DNA of 64,000 nt. Source: Halorubrum cibi. Lineage in GTDB: Archaea; Halobacteriota; Halobacteria; Halobacteriales; Haloferacaceae. The position numbers and the translations under genes are program-made. The stretch spans positions 62,001-126,000 of the forward strand of contig NZ_FXTD01000003.1 of the NCBI RefSeq assembly GCF_900182635.1, written 5' to 3'. Below the pieces are notes generated by a model. That model saw only the letters and a program-made list of their open reading frames with translations. It was not told the DNA's origin and did not search any database. Positions 24,957 through 33,620 of this stretch are shown here, piece after piece; the stretch's first letter is position 1; each line of letters opens with the position of its first letter.

Positions 24957-25754
24957 CTAGATATACGCCAGCGGGACCATCACCGCCGCGCCGAGGAGGA
25001 CCCCGCCGACCAGTTCGCGCTTGCCGCCGTGGGGGAGCCCCTCGCCGGCCTCGAGCGCTTCCGGCACGAACTCCGTGAGGACGAGGTATATCATCGCGCC
25101 GGCCGCAAAGCCGAACCCGTACGGGAGGAACTCCCTGGCGACCCGGACGAACGCGAACGCGATCACCGCGCCGATCGGCTGCGGGAGACTCGAGAACACC
25201 GCCCACCACACCATCCTCCACTCGGGGACGTCCATCGCGCGCAGCGGGATCGAGATGGCGGTCCCCTCGGGGACGTTGTGGATCGAGATCGCGACGGTCA
25301 TGAACACCGCGAGCGCGGGCACGGTGAATCCCAGGACGGAGACGCCTCCATCCAGTCCGAGGTCGGCGAACGAGACGCCCACGGCGACGCCCTCGGGGAA
25401 GCTGTGGACCGTGAGGACGCCGAGGATCAATACGAGCTTGCGGAAGTCCGCCTCCTCGTACTCGTGCGGGTCGACCTCCGCGTCCGCGAGGACGCGGTGT
25501 GCCACGACCACGAGGACGACGCCGACCGCCATCCCGACCGCGACCTCCGTGATCGTCCCCTCGGCCAATCCCTCGTCGATCAGCCCGAACAGCGACGCGG
25601 TCACCATGATTCCGGAGGAGAGTCCCCAGAGAATCACGTTTCCGCGGTCGCTGATGGACTCGAAGAAGAAGAACGGGAGCGCGCCGAGCCCGGTCGCGAG
25701 CGCCGTGACGAGTCCCGCGAGGAAGACGAATGTGAGGTTCTCGAGAAGGGCCAT
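24957..25754 (-). CDS. ZIP-family metal transporter
   Basis: A 265-residue membrane protein with about eight helices. The ZIP metal-binding signatures are intact: HSFPEGVAVGVSF in helix 4 and SIHNVPEGTAISIPL in helix 5, the His/Glu residues forming the binuclear metal site. A short acidic loop with HRVLADAEVDPHEYEE carries further potential ligands. Start: ATG at 25754, just before the first helix; a longer frame adds a basic segment unlike the family. It is expected to import zinc or another divalent metal. It is convergent with the P450 gene, 14 bases between stops. Confidence 0.93.
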   Translation of the reverse strand: MALLENLTFVFLAGLVTALATGLGALPFFFFESISDRGNVILWGLSSGIMVTASLFGLIDEGLAEGTITEVAVGMAVGVVLVVVAHRVLADAEVDPHEYEEADFRKLVLILGVLTVHSFPEGVAVGVSFADLGLDGGVSVLGFTVPALAVFMTVAISIHNVPEGTAISIPLRAMDVPEWRMVWWAVFSSLPQPIGAVIAFAFVRVAREFLPYGFGFAAGAMIYLVLTEFVPEALEAGEGLPHGGKRELVGGVLLGAAVMVPLAYI

Positions 25755-25947
25755 CCGTGTCGATACTTCTCTCCGCACCGACAAACCCGTGACGGATGAG
25801 GCGGTCCGATCCGGATCGAACCGACCGACTCGGTCGGTGGCCGCCACGAGTCACGTCCGTATCGACCGGGCTCCGTCTCGAGGCGTTCGAAGGGGTTGGG
25901 ACCCGTCTCGACGTCACAGACGACGACCCGCACCGCCGGCGACGACC

Positions 25948-26796
25948 TCACTCGACGACGATCGCGCCGCGGTGGCCGAGGGCACGATGGGGCCGACAGG
26001 CGTACCGGAACACGCCGGTCTCGTTGAACGTGTGCTCGAAGTGGATCCCTGGTTCGACGGCTATCCCCTCGCTTCCGACGTCCACGTCCTCGAAGACGAC
26101 GTCGTGGCCGCCGCCCTCGCCGGTCCACGCCCAGCGGACGGTCGTGCCGGCCGAGATCTTCACCGCGTGCGGCTCGAAGGCGAGGTGGCCGCCGTTGCCG
26201 TCGGCCCCGGTGACGACCTCGACGAGGTCCTCGTCAGTCCGGTCGGCGATCGTCCCGTCGTACCCGTTCGTATCGACCAGCCACTCGTCGACCGCCGGGT
26301 ACTCGCTGGAAGGGGCGGGTTCGGCGACGACGACGCCCTTCATCCCCGCGTCGGCCTGCGGCTCGCTCACGTAGCGGTAGGTACCGGCCTCCTCGACGGC
26401 GTGTTCGAACGTCGTCCCCGCCTCGGACTCGGCGGGGCCGCTGTCGAATTCACCGTCGACGGCGACGACGTTGTGTTCGTCGTCGTCGGTCCACTCCCAC
26501 GTCACCGTCGTTCCCGGTTCCACCTTGATCGCGGGCGGTGAGAACGACTTCGAGTCGGAGACGTCGAGGTACACCGTCGGCGGGTCGTCGAACCGGAAGT
26601 CGCGGACCTGCGGCGTCCGCGGATCGTTAGCGGTCGCGAGCCAATCGTCGAGCGACTCGTCGGCATCGAGCGCTTCGTCGTGGTCGCTCGCCTCCGATCC
26701 TGCGCGTACGTTTCGAACGGCGTCGACCCCGAAGAGGGCTCCGAGGCCCACTGCCGTGCTCGCTCCGAGGAACGTGCGTCGATCACTGGAGGGCAT
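25948..26796 (-). CDS. Tandem halocyanin-like protein with altered copper ligands
   Basis: A 282-residue exported protein with a Tat-type signal (SSDRRTFLGASTAVGLGALFG). Two cupredoxin domains lie at about residues 65-165 and 185-282. Domain 1 keeps DEHNVV (His) and a final GMKG (Met) but reads YRYVSEPQADAGMKG where the copper loop normally has Cys and His, so it likely cannot form a type-1 site. Domain 2 has GGHDVV, then YACRPHRALGHRG, keeping Cys and His but with His where the axial Met is expected. Its spectroscopy and potential should therefore differ from standard halocyanin. No membrane helix follows. It is monocistronic. Confidence 0.88.
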   Translation of the reverse strand: MPSSDRRTFLGASTAVGLGALFGVDAVRNVRAGSEASDHDEALDADESLDDWLATANDPRTPQVRDFRFDDPPTVYLDVSDSKSFSPPAIKVEPGTTVTWEWTDDDEHNVVAVDGEFDSGPAESEAGTTFEHAVEEAGTYRYVSEPQADAGMKGVVVAEPAPSSEYPAVDEWLVDTNGYDGTIADRTDEDLVEVVTGADGNGGHLAFEPHAVKISAGTTVRWAWTGEGGGHDVVFEDVDVGSEGIAVEPGIHFEHTFNETGVFRYACRPHRALGHRGAIVVE

Positions 26797-26945
26797 GTGC
26801 GAGTCAATATTTGCCGGAATAGGTACAAAACGCCACGACGATTCCAAGAAATCTGGAATCGCAGTCGCCAGGGCACTCAGACTCGTTCAAGCGCCGGCAT
26901 CAACCGCGACTGGAACGTCATGCGATCGGCGACCGCGATCGCCGA

Positions 26946-27707
26946 TCAGTCCGGCGCCCGCTCCGCCAACACCGGAATGTCGGCCACGCGCTCCTCGTCG
27001 ATCGCGTCCCAGTCGACGCCCGGGGGGCGCTCGGCGTCGGACCCCGTTCGGACCGTGCGTTCGGGGGTCACGACGAGGTCGAGCGGCACGTCGTGGCGGT
27101 CGGGGTCGGGAAGGCGGCCGGCGGGAGCGTCGGCGTCGGGGGCGATGCCGTCGACCGGCGACGGCGGCTCGTCGACGACCTGTAGCTCGTGGACCGTCGT
27201 CGCCACCGTCGTCTCGTCGTCGACGGCGTCGAGTTCGCGGAGGACGGCCCATTCCAGGTCGCTGTACCCCTCGCCCTTGCCGATCCGAGCCCCGTCCGTC
27301 CGCACCGCGACGGAGCCGGAGACGATCAGGTCGATCCCGGCGACGTCCTCGGGGGCGGTCGGGACGCCGTGCTCGGAGATGCCCGAAACGGTCGTGGCCG
27401 CGTCGACGTCGTCGATCTCGGCGGGGTCGAGCCGGAGGAACGGGTCCGGGTCCCGGAGCCGCGGCTGGGCCACGTAGACGGTCTTGCCGGCGCGGAGGGC
27501 GGCCCGCCGGACCGGGAGTTGCGGGGCGTCGGGGTTGGCCTTCACCGTCTCCGCCGACCTCCACTCCGACGTCTCGGTCAGTCGATCACGGGCTTCGTTC
27601 GCGCCCGCGAAGTTGGGGATCCGGTCGTGCGGCGGGAACGGAAACCGGGCGATTCCACGCTCCTCCAGAGCGTCCCAGAGCGCCTGCCGGACCGCCTGTT
27701 TGTCCAT
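26946..27707 (-). CDS. 5-formyltetrahydrofolate cyclo-ligase-like protein
   Basis: A 253-residue protein of the 5-FTHF cyclo-ligase (MTHFS) superfamily: N-terminal MDKQAVRQALWDALEERG, a central ADP-ribose-like LDPAEIDDV and IDLIVSGSVAVRTDGARIGKGEGYSDLEWAVL segment equivalent to the conserved G-x-G-K-G-Y-Y-D motif, then VHELQVVDEPPS. Canonical enzymes convert 5-formyl-THF to 5,10-methenyl-THF with ATP. In this subfamily the YYD part is YSD, so substrate or activity may differ. ATG at 27707; the gene is divergent from the downstream membrane protein gene. Confidence 0.85.
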   Translation of the reverse strand: MDKQAVRQALWDALEERGIARFPFPPHDRIPNFAGANEARDRLTETSEWRSAETVKANPDAPQLPVRRAALRAGKTVYVAQPRLRDPDPFLRLDPAEIDDVDAATTVSGISEHGVPTAPEDVAGIDLIVSGSVAVRTDGARIGKGEGYSDLEWAVLRELDAVDDETTVATTVHELQVVDEPPSPVDGIAPDADAPAGRLPDPDRHDVPLDLVVTPERTVRTGSDAERPPGVDWDAIDEERVADIPVLAERAPD

Positions 27708-27794
27708 ACCGAGCGTGGGACCGGCGGGCGATTAAGCGATTCGGCGGAGAGCGAATCGAGATCGGCTCGGCACCGCCTCGTCCGCTCCCACGCT

Positions 27795-27852
27795 GATCCC
27801 ATCCGTCCGGACGATCCCACTCGGCCCGGGGGATCCCATCCGTCCGGGCGAT
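27795..27852. repeat. Two 21-bp near-identical direct repeats before the DUF4013 gene
   Basis: GATCCCATCCGTCCGG-A/G-CGAT occurs at 27795-27815 and 27832-27852, 37 bases apart, just upstream of the TATA box at 27873. It may be a tandem operator or a local duplication. Confidence 0.6.
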
Positions 27853-27872
27853 TCGCCGCGGATTGTCGACGC

Positions 27873-27882
27873 AAATTTATAT
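27873..27882 (+). promoter_or_regulatory. Strong TATA box for the DUF4013 gene
   Basis: AATTTATATAC, about 28 bases before the ATG at 27906, is close to the archaeal consensus and fits a leaderless transcript. Confidence 0.65.
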
Positions 27883-27905
27883 ACTTCCTGTGAGATCCGT
27901 CGGGT

Positions 27906-28628
27906 ATGCTCGAAGACGGACTCTCGTACCCGGTGCGCGGCGACTGGATAGGACGCATCCTCATCGGCGGGGTGTTGGGGTTCCTCTCGGTGCTCCTCCT
28001 CCCGGCGTTCGTCATCCTCGGCTACCTGGTCCGGGTGCTCGAAACCACGGTGGAGGGGGCCGAGGACCCACCGGAGTTCGAAGACTGGGGCGACCTCCTC
28101 GTGAAGGGGATCATCGGGACCGTGATAACGGTCGCGTACACGTTCGTTCCGGTACTCGCGTACGGGATCCTGGTCTTCCTGGTCATCGGCACGGGCGGGG
28201 CGATCGGCGGCGACGCGGGCGCGATAGTGGGCGTGTTCGGCGTCCTGCTCGCGCTCGCGTTCCTCCCGGTGTTGCTGTTGGTCTACTACGCGGTGCCCGC
28301 GGCGCTGACCGCCTACGCGGCCCGCGGCGAGATCGGCGCGGCCTTCGACGTCGACCTCCTGAAGCCCACCCTGTTGAGCACCGACTACCTCGTCGCGATC
28401 CTCATGCCGCTCGTCGTGACGTTCGTCCTCTGGATCGCGACCGGGATCCTCGCAGTCACGGTCGTCGGCCTGCTCCTCGTTCCCTTCCTCCAGTTCTACG
28501 GGCAGGTTGCGGTGTTCCGGATGTTCGGGTCCGCGTTCTCGAGTCAGAGCGACGAGATCGACGCCGGCTCCGCGGGATCCGACGACGCACCCGGACCCGC
28601 GGACCCGGCCGAGCCCGCGGCGAACTGA
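27906..28628 (+). CDS. DUF4013 membrane protein
   Basis: A 240-residue membrane protein with about six helices and the haloarchaeal DUF4013 pattern: the start MLEDGLSYPVRGDW-IGRILIGG, an amphipathic PPEFEDWGDLLVKGIIG segment between helices 1 and 2, and Ala/Gly/Leu-rich helices, ending with a disordered acidic Pro/Ala tail. Function is unknown. A strong TATA box and direct repeats precede it. The following engB gene starts 70 bases downstream and has its own TATA-like CTTTAAC, so they need not be co-transcribed. Confidence 0.85.
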   Translation: MLEDGLSYPVRGDWIGRILIGGVLGFLSVLLLPAFVILGYLVRVLETTVEGAEDPPEFEDWGDLLVKGIIGTVITVAYTFVPVLAYGILVFLVIGTGGAIGGDAGAIVGVFGVLLALAFLPVLLLVYYAVPAALTAYAARGEIGAAFDVDLLKPTLLSTDYLVAILMPLVVTFVLWIATGILAVTVVGLLLVPFLQFYGQVAVFRMFGSAFSSQSDEIDAGSAGSDDAPGPADPAEPAAN

Positions 28629-28698
28629 GCACGACTCGCGGCCAGAGGGGTCGCCTCCGCGACGCGTCCTTTAACCCGTTCGGCGGTCGAGTGCGGGT

Positions 28699-29319
28699 AT
28701 GTTCGAAGACCGGCCGGACCGCGACGCGGAGGTCGTCCTCGTCGGACGGTCGAACGTCGGGAAGTCCACCATCATGCGCGAACTGACGGGCCACGACGTC
28801 TCCGTCGGGGGGAAACCCGGCGTGACTCGCCAGCCGAACCACTTCGACTGGGCGAGCGAGTCGTTCATGTTCACGGACCTGCCCGGCTTCGGATTCATGT
28901 CCGGCGTCGAGGAGGACCGCCGCGAGCAGATCAAGACGGACGTGATACGGTACGTCGAGGAGAACGCGGAGCGGATCCTCGCGGGCGTGGTCGTTCTCGA
29001 CGGCAAGAGTGCGGTCGACATCATCGACCGCCACCGCGAGCGCGGGAACGTCCCGCACGACGTGGAGATGTTCGCGTTCCTCGAGGACGTCGGCGTCGAC
29101 CCGATCGTTGCCGTGAACAAGACCGACAAGATCGACGACCTCGACGAGCGGCTCGACGAGATCTGCGACCGGCTCGGGCTGTACCCACCGTGGCAGCAGT
29201 GGTCCGACACGGTCGCGCCGATCTGCGCGAAGCGCGGCGATATCGACGCGCTCGAGGAGTGCCTGCGCGACCGCTTTCACGACCACAACCGCGACGACCT
29301 GCTGAAGTTCGTCTCCTAG
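28699..29319 (+). CDS. engB: EngB-type GTP-binding protein
   Basis: A 206-residue TrmE-Era-EngA-EngB-like GTPase. G1 GRSNVGKS, G2 region GVTRQPN, G3 TDLPGFGF, G4 NKTDK and G5 [13 protein letters not shown] are all present. The archaeal version lacks long extensions. EngB proteins act in large ribosomal subunit assembly in bacteria; the archaeal role is presumed similar. The start is the ATG at 28699, 27 bases after a TATA-like CTTTAAC, so leaderless. Structured repeat copy B starts 76 bases after its stop. Confidence 0.93.
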   Translation: MFEDRPDRDAEVVLVGRSNVGKSTIMRELTGHDVSVGGKPGVTRQPNHFDWASESFMFTDLPGFGFMSGVEEDRREQIKTDVIRYVEENAERILAGVVVLDGKSAVDIIDRHRERGNVPHDVEMFAFLEDVGVDPIVAVNKTDKIDDLDERLDEICDRLGLYPPWQQWSDTVAPICAKRGDIDALEECLRDRFHDHNRDDLLKFVS

Positions 29320-29394
29320 ATCGAAAACGGGCCGGCATCAACACCTCAGCCGATCGGCAATACGAAGCGGGAATGACGATCGCGGAGGACACCT

Positions 29395-29648
29395 CCAAAG
29401 CCCCAGCCGGCTCCGGTTGAGGGCCTCGCTGCGCTCCTTGGTCGGTCACTCACTTCGTTCGCTCCCTCCCTGCGGTGCTTACGTCGGCCGTCTTCCCGGA
29501 GACGGCTGCCCCTTTGAGTCCCACCCGACCGCAACCGCAGCCTCACCCCTCCCCAGCCTCGTCGGCCGCCCTCCGCGTCGCTCCGAGCGGCCGACTCCCT
29601 CGCGGGCTCCTCGCGAGCCGACGGCTCGCTCGAAGGCGCGCCGACCGC
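29395..29648 (+). repeat. Structured intergenic repeat, copy B
   Basis: Begins CCAAAGCCCCAG, ends GGCGCGCCGACCGC. Closing stem CAGCCG (29404-29409) with CGGCTG (29503-29508). Second stem GTCGGCCGC (29561-29569) with GCGGCCGAC (29587-29595). Third stem GCGAGCC (29613-29619) with GGCTCGC (29623-29629). Compared with copy A the closing stem has changed T-A to C-G on both sides. It lies between engB and the convergent enolase-like gene and ends 9 bases from that gene's stop. Confidence 0.8.
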
Positions 29649-29656
29649 ACTGCGGT

Positions 29657-30703
29657 CTAGAACTCGAAGCCGACGGCGTCGACGTCGGGTCTCAGCGGGC
29701 TCCTCGGGTACGGCGGCGACGCGTCGGGGTCGTTGAACGCGCCGGGCGCGACGTCGTTGGGGCCGTCCGGGTAGAACAGCGCCGCGAGCGTCTGGATCGC
29801 GGTCCGCCCGCTCGCCAGTTCGAACTGGCCGCCGCCGTACAGCTCGATCCCCTCCTCGCGACAGTAGGCGATCGTCTCGAACAGCGACTCGAGCGTCCCG
29901 AACCGGGAGGGCTTGACGTTACACCACCCCGGCTCGACGGGCAGCGACTCGAGCGCGTCGACCCCGTCGATCGGGTAGTCGAAGGAGAGCCGGTCGGCTT
30001 GCGGTTCGAGGAGGGGCCGGGTCTCGGTCGTGAACGCCGCGTCCTCGATCACGGCGGCGGGGAACGCGGCGAGGACGTCGCGGTACAGTTCGGGGTCGGC
30101 GGGCACGTCCACGTCGGTCCCCTCGTACCAGCCCTTGAGGTCGGCGATGCGGACCGCGCCGGTCTCGCGCAGCCGCTCGAAGACCGAGTCGGGCCAGTCG
30201 GGGGTCGGGTCGAGTTTGAACTCCAGGTCGTCGTCGAGCGCGAGCAGTTCCTCGACGCGATCGGCGGAGGGCGGATCGCCGAGCCGCGTCGAGACGACGA
30301 ACTCGACAGGTTCGGGCTCGATCCCGAGGAACTCCCCGAGGCTCTCGTCGGCCTGTCGAAGGCCCAGATCCAGCGCCGCGCTCTCGACCGCCCACCGTCG
30401 ATAGTGTCGGGAGGTCTCCCGTTCGGGCGGTTTCGCCGCGAACAGGTCGACCTCGTCGAGCGCGGCCGAGAGCTCGTCGATCGTCCACTCGCCCTCGAGG
30501 TCGATCGGGTCGGTCCCGGCCAACGCGTCGTGGTCGGGCGTGTCGTAGGTGACGTCCTCGCCGCGGCCGACGAGACCGTCGCCGGCGAGCCGGAACTCGG
30601 TCGTCGTCCGCTCGAACCCGCTCGTCGTGTCCGCGGTGTACCGTCGTCTCCCGACCGACTCGATCGTGACGGAGAGGTCCGCGATCCGCTCGTACGCGCT
30701 CAT
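29657..30703 (-). CDS. Enolase-superfamily enzyme (o-succinylbenzoate synthase / MLE-like)
   Basis: A 348-residue protein with the enolase-superfamily plan: an N-terminal capping domain (GFERTTTEFRLAGDGLVGRGEDV) and a (beta/alpha)7-beta barrel. Candidate catalytic and metal residues: KLDPTPDW, VRIADLKGWYEG, AAVIEDAAF, DRLSFDYPIDG and the terminal CNVKPSRFG...GIELYGGGQFELASGR. The motifs lie near o-succinylbenzoate synthase and muconate cycloisomerase groups, but the KxK and DEK spacing is unusual, so the reaction is open. No menaquinone genes are nearby. Repeat copy B abuts its 3' end. Confidence 0.8.
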   Translation of the reverse strand: MSAYERIADLSVTIESVGRRRYTADTTSGFERTTTEFRLAGDGLVGRGEDVTYDTPDHDALAGTDPIDLEGEWTIDELSAALDEVDLFAAKPPERETSRHYRRWAVESAALDLGLRQADESLGEFLGIEPEPVEFVVSTRLGDPPSADRVEELLALDDDLEFKLDPTPDWPDSVFERLRETGAVRIADLKGWYEGTDVDVPADPELYRDVLAAFPAAVIEDAAFTTETRPLLEPQADRLSFDYPIDGVDALESLPVEPGWCNVKPSRFGTLESLFETIAYCREEGIELYGGGQFELASGRTAIQTLAALFYPDGPNDVAPGAFNDPDASPPYPRSPLRPDVDAVGFEF

Positions 30704-30772
30704 GGGTCGTTCGACGCCGGCCGGGGACTTAAACGGGTGTCGTGGGGTGGGGTCCGCGCGACCCTCGACCGC

Positions 30773-31480
30773 TCACTCCCGAGCCCGAAGCGTCTCGACG
30801 CGGGTCGCGAGCGCGAGAAACAGCGGCACGACGGTGAGTACGACCGCGCCCGCGGCGGCGACCTGGAGGACGGTCGTCGTGAACCAGGGTTGAGGGTCCG
30901 GATACGGCAGCGACGTGTGGGTGACCCCGCCGATCACCGGGACGAAGTAGTCCATCAGCAGGTCGACGGTGTACCACGCGGTCGCGACGGCGACCGCCCG
31001 AACCGGGAAGTCGGTCATCCGGTGGAGCACGAACGCCTGAAGCACCATCCCGAGGTGGCTCACGAACAGGAACGCGTACAGCGGCGGCCCCGCGTTCGCG
31101 AGGAACTCCGGGTAGAAGACGACGAGCACGTACGGCGTCCACAGCCCGAGTTTGATGTTTCCGAAGAAGGCGAGCGCCGCGAGGGTGTCGCTGGAGCGGC
31201 CGACCGCCCACGAGGCGAGCGCCAGCGCGATGAGCAGCGTCGCCCCCGGACTGTCCGGGACGAACGCCCACATCTCGACGGGCACCCGCGCGAACTGGAA
31301 GCGGTAGTACCAGAAGCCGAAGGCGGTCCCGAGGAGGTTGATCGCGACGACGACCCAGACGAACCGGTAGGCGACGTCCTCCAGCGCCGCCGGCAGCGGC
31401 GCGACCCACCGGGGGAGCCGGCCGTCCTCCGCGGGTCCGCGCTCGGGCGGGTCGCGGCCGAGCGCGCCGACGATGTCCAT
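30773..31480 (-). CDS. DUF1405 membrane protein
   Basis: A 235-residue integral membrane protein with six or seven helices. Typical DUF1405 blocks: NLLGTAFGFWYYRFQFARVPVEMWAFVPDSPGATLL, GNIKLGLWTPYVLV and HLGMVLQAFVLHRM. The start is the ATG at 31480; the frame stays open for another 160 codons upstream but that part is Arg/Ser-rich and overlaps fxsA on the other strand. Function is unknown. It is divergent from fxsA. Confidence 0.88.
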   Translation of the reverse strand: MDIVGALGRDPPERGPAEDGRLPRWVAPLPAALEDVAYRFVWVVVAINLLGTAFGFWYYRFQFARVPVEMWAFVPDSPGATLLIALALASWAVGRSSDTLAALAFFGNIKLGLWTPYVLVVFYPEFLANAGPPLYAFLFVSHLGMVLQAFVLHRMTDFPVRAVAVATAWYTVDLLMDYFVPVIGGVTHTSLPYPDPQPWFTTTVLQVAAAGAVVLTVVPLFLALATRVETLRARE

Positions 31481-31625
31481 GACCGTGGCTCGGCCCGCCG
31501 GTTCAAAGCCGTGGCGGTCGCGGACGGGAGCGACGGGAAACCCGTTGAGTGACGAGGGGTCGCGCCGGCTGGTGACCCCGACCGCGACGAAAAGGGCTAT
31601 GGGGGCCGGGACGGAACCCAGGGGC

Positions 31626-32291
31626 ATGCGCCCGCGAACGCTGCTCGCGTTGCTCCTCGTCGTCCCCCTCGCCGACGCCCTGTTCCTCGTCTTCGTCGCG
31701 ACGCGACTCGGGTGGGTGATGACGGTCGGACTCGTCGTGTTGACGGCGATCCTCGGGATGCTGCTCCTCCGTGCGGAGGGACGCGCGACGCTCGCGCGGG
31801 TCCAACGGAAACTGGCCCGCGGGGAGCCGCCGACGGATGAGCTGCTCGACGGCGGGCTCCTCATCGCCGCGGGCGCGTTCCTGCTCACGCCGGGACTCGT
31901 CACCGACGCGCTAGGGTTCCTCCTCGCGCTGCCGATCACGCGGGTCCCGATCCGGATGGCGGTCAAGCGGTACGTCGTCGTGCCCTACATCGACAGCGAG
32001 ACCGGCGGCTTCGCCACCGGTAACGTGTACATCGGCGGCTTCCCCGGCGGGGAGGGGTTCGGAGGCCAGGGCGACTTCTCCGGCGACCCAGAGGACTTTC
32101 CCGGCGGATTTCCCGGTCCGCCCGAAGACGACGGAAACGACGGCGACCCCGCGGGCGGCGTCGGTGGTGTCGGTGGCTCCGGTGGCTCCGGATCGGAGGG
32201 ACGCGGATCCGACGACGATCGAGACGACGTCGTCGACGTGGAGTACACGGTCGAGGACGACGATCCGGAGCGCGAGGAGCACTCCGGGTGA
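31626..32291 (+). CDS. fxsA: FxsA-family membrane protein
   Basis: A 221-residue protein. The first 110 residues form the FxsA domain with three or four helices (LLALLLVVPLADALFLVFVA, VGLVVLTAILGMLLLRAEG, GGLLIAAGAFLLTPGLVTDALGFLLALP). A long Gly/Asp/Pro-rich tail follows, with several PGG repeats and an acidic end. In E. coli FxsA (YtfM region, suppressor of F exclusion of phage T7) is a membrane protein of unclear mechanism. Start: ATG at 31626. The intergenic region to tRNA-Ile is about 110 bases. Confidence 0.88.
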   Translation: MRPRTLLALLLVVPLADALFLVFVATRLGWVMTVGLVVLTAILGMLLLRAEGRATLARVQRKLARGEPPTDELLDGGLLIAAGAFLLTPGLVTDALGFLLALPITRVPIRMAVKRYVVVPYIDSETGGFATGNVYIGGFPGGEGFGGQGDFSGDPEDFPGGFPGPPEDDGNDGDPAGGVGGVGGSGGSGSEGRGSDDDRDDVVDVEYTVEDDDPEREEHSG

Positions 32292-32402
32292 GCCCCGACT
32301 CCGTTCAGTCTCGCGATCCCGTCACAAACCGCGTGACGGCGGCGCGCTACTGAAAGGAAACCCTTAAAATCCTACCCACAAATTCATCTAATGCGCTCAC
32401 CT

Positions 32403-32476
32403 GGGCCAATAGCTCAGTCAGGTTGAGCGCTCGGCTGATAACCGGGAGGTCCACGGTTCAAATCCGTGTTGGCCCA
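32403..32476 (+). tRNA. tRNA-Ile (anticodon GAT)
   Basis: Acceptor GGGCCAA (32403-32409) pairs with TTGGCCC (32469-32475), discriminator A. The anticodon stem CTCGG/CCGGG encloses loop CTGATAA, giving GAT. T-loop TTCAAAT. CCTTAAAAT at about 32360-32369 is a promoter candidate. The 3' side borders the integrated-element remnant. Confidence 0.96.
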
Positions 32477-32690
32477 CCTACAACGTCCACGGTCTTTGGC
32501 CGTGGCGTGTTAGGGGCCGGGAACTCCCCAGCCACCTAATTCCGTCCTAACTCTCAATAGTTAGAACCCTCTGTAGCAGTAGAGTTCAACCGTAGCTTCC
32601 ACGCACCTTCCCTACTTCGTGGACTATCGATTAGCTCCCCACCCTTATCGCTGATTTCAAGCGAAAAGAAACATCATTTCAAAGAATCAC
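32477..32690. other. Low-GC flank of tRNA-Ile with terminator-like hairpin
   Basis: A hairpin CCACGG (32487-32492) with CCGTGG (32500-32505) follows the tRNA by ten bases. The rest of the stretch is AT-richer than the chromosome and holds no gene. It belongs to the element remnant that extends to about 34.1 kb. I see no second copy of the tRNA 3' end that would mark the far attachment site. Confidence 0.55.
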
Positions 32691-33497
32691 TCACAAACTT
32701 CCCTTGAGTAGATGGTTCAGGTTTTCCAGTTCTTCTTCAGCGGAGGCATTACCATGCCCTTCCTCTGCTTGTTGGTCATTCAATTCCGGTAATTCATTCG
32801 CGAGATCCTCCAGCTCTTTCGGCGTTGAATTAGATCTATCGCAGTGAGCAGAATGTCCGTTCTTTGCTGCCTTTGAGTCGAACGACGCACCACATTTCCC
32901 ACAGATATGGGTAGGTTTGTCCTCATCGCCTGTTTTCTGAGATTTACTCTTCCCTCTCGAATCAAGGAAATTAGATAACGAGTTGCCAACTTTGGCCAGT
33001 TTATTTTTTAGTTCATCACGCTCACCACGTAGCTTTTCATTCTCGGCGCGAAGTTCACGGACAAGATCTCGTAATTCGGCTGTATCCAGGGTCGTTAGAT
33101 CCTCCTCCCAAACTTCAGGTAGTTCATACTCCGGAGGAAGCCAGATTGGGTCATCTGTTTCCTTCCATTTAATTCCAAGTTCCTCAAGGGTTTTTCGAGG
33201 TACTTTCCGGACATTTCCACGAGGTTCTTCAAAATAGTCCTTGTATTTAGGAAGGGTTCCGGGAAGGTCAGCGCACTTCTCCTTATGTTTCTCTTTCTTT
33301 TCGTAGAAATGGTTGTAGTGACGAGCAAGCGGAGACCTATCTGTATCATCCGCTGTTGCTGATGACTGTTCTAATACGGGACCTACGAATCGAACTCCAT
33401 CGACGTATAACCAATATGCTTCATACAGGTCAATTCGGCCGCCGAAGATGGAATCTTCTGTTGACGAATTGCTACCAGAGGGCAAGTCAATGTCCAT
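32691..33497 (-). CDS. Hypothetical protein with coiled coil and C2H2-like zinc finger (element-borne)
   Basis: A 268-residue protein encoded in low-GC DNA. Residues about 140-175 (TAELRDLVRELRAENEKLRGERDELKNKLAK) form a coiled coil. Residues about 203-225 (HICGKCGASFDSKAAKNGHSAHC) look like a zinc finger. The rest is charged and Lys-rich, unusual for a haloarchaeal core protein. A TATA-like TAAATAAA at 33531-33538 stands upstream. Its position between tRNA-Ile and an integrase remnant indicates a virus or plasmid origin. Function is unknown; a DNA-binding role is possible. Confidence 0.75.
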   Translation of the reverse strand: MDIDLPSGSNSSTEDSIFGGRIDLYEAYWLYVDGVRFVGPVLEQSSATADDTDRSPLARHYNHFYEKKEKHKEKCADLPGTLPKYKDYFEEPRGNVRKVPRKTLEELGIKWKETDDPIWLPPEYELPEVWEEDLTTLDTAELRDLVRELRAENEKLRGERDELKNKLAKVGNSLSNFLDSRGKSKSQKTGDEDKPTHICGKCGASFDSKAAKNGHSAHCDRSNSTPKELEDLANELPELNDQQAEEGHGNASAEEELENLNHLLKGSL

Positions 33498-33620
33498 GTT
33501 ACTCCTATACGAATAGATGACAGGTAAAGATAAATAAAAATGAGGATGTCATCATATAACGTGATTTGGAATTTCTGGGTTCAGCAACTATATTTTATTA
33601 TCTATTTGAATTAAACCTGA

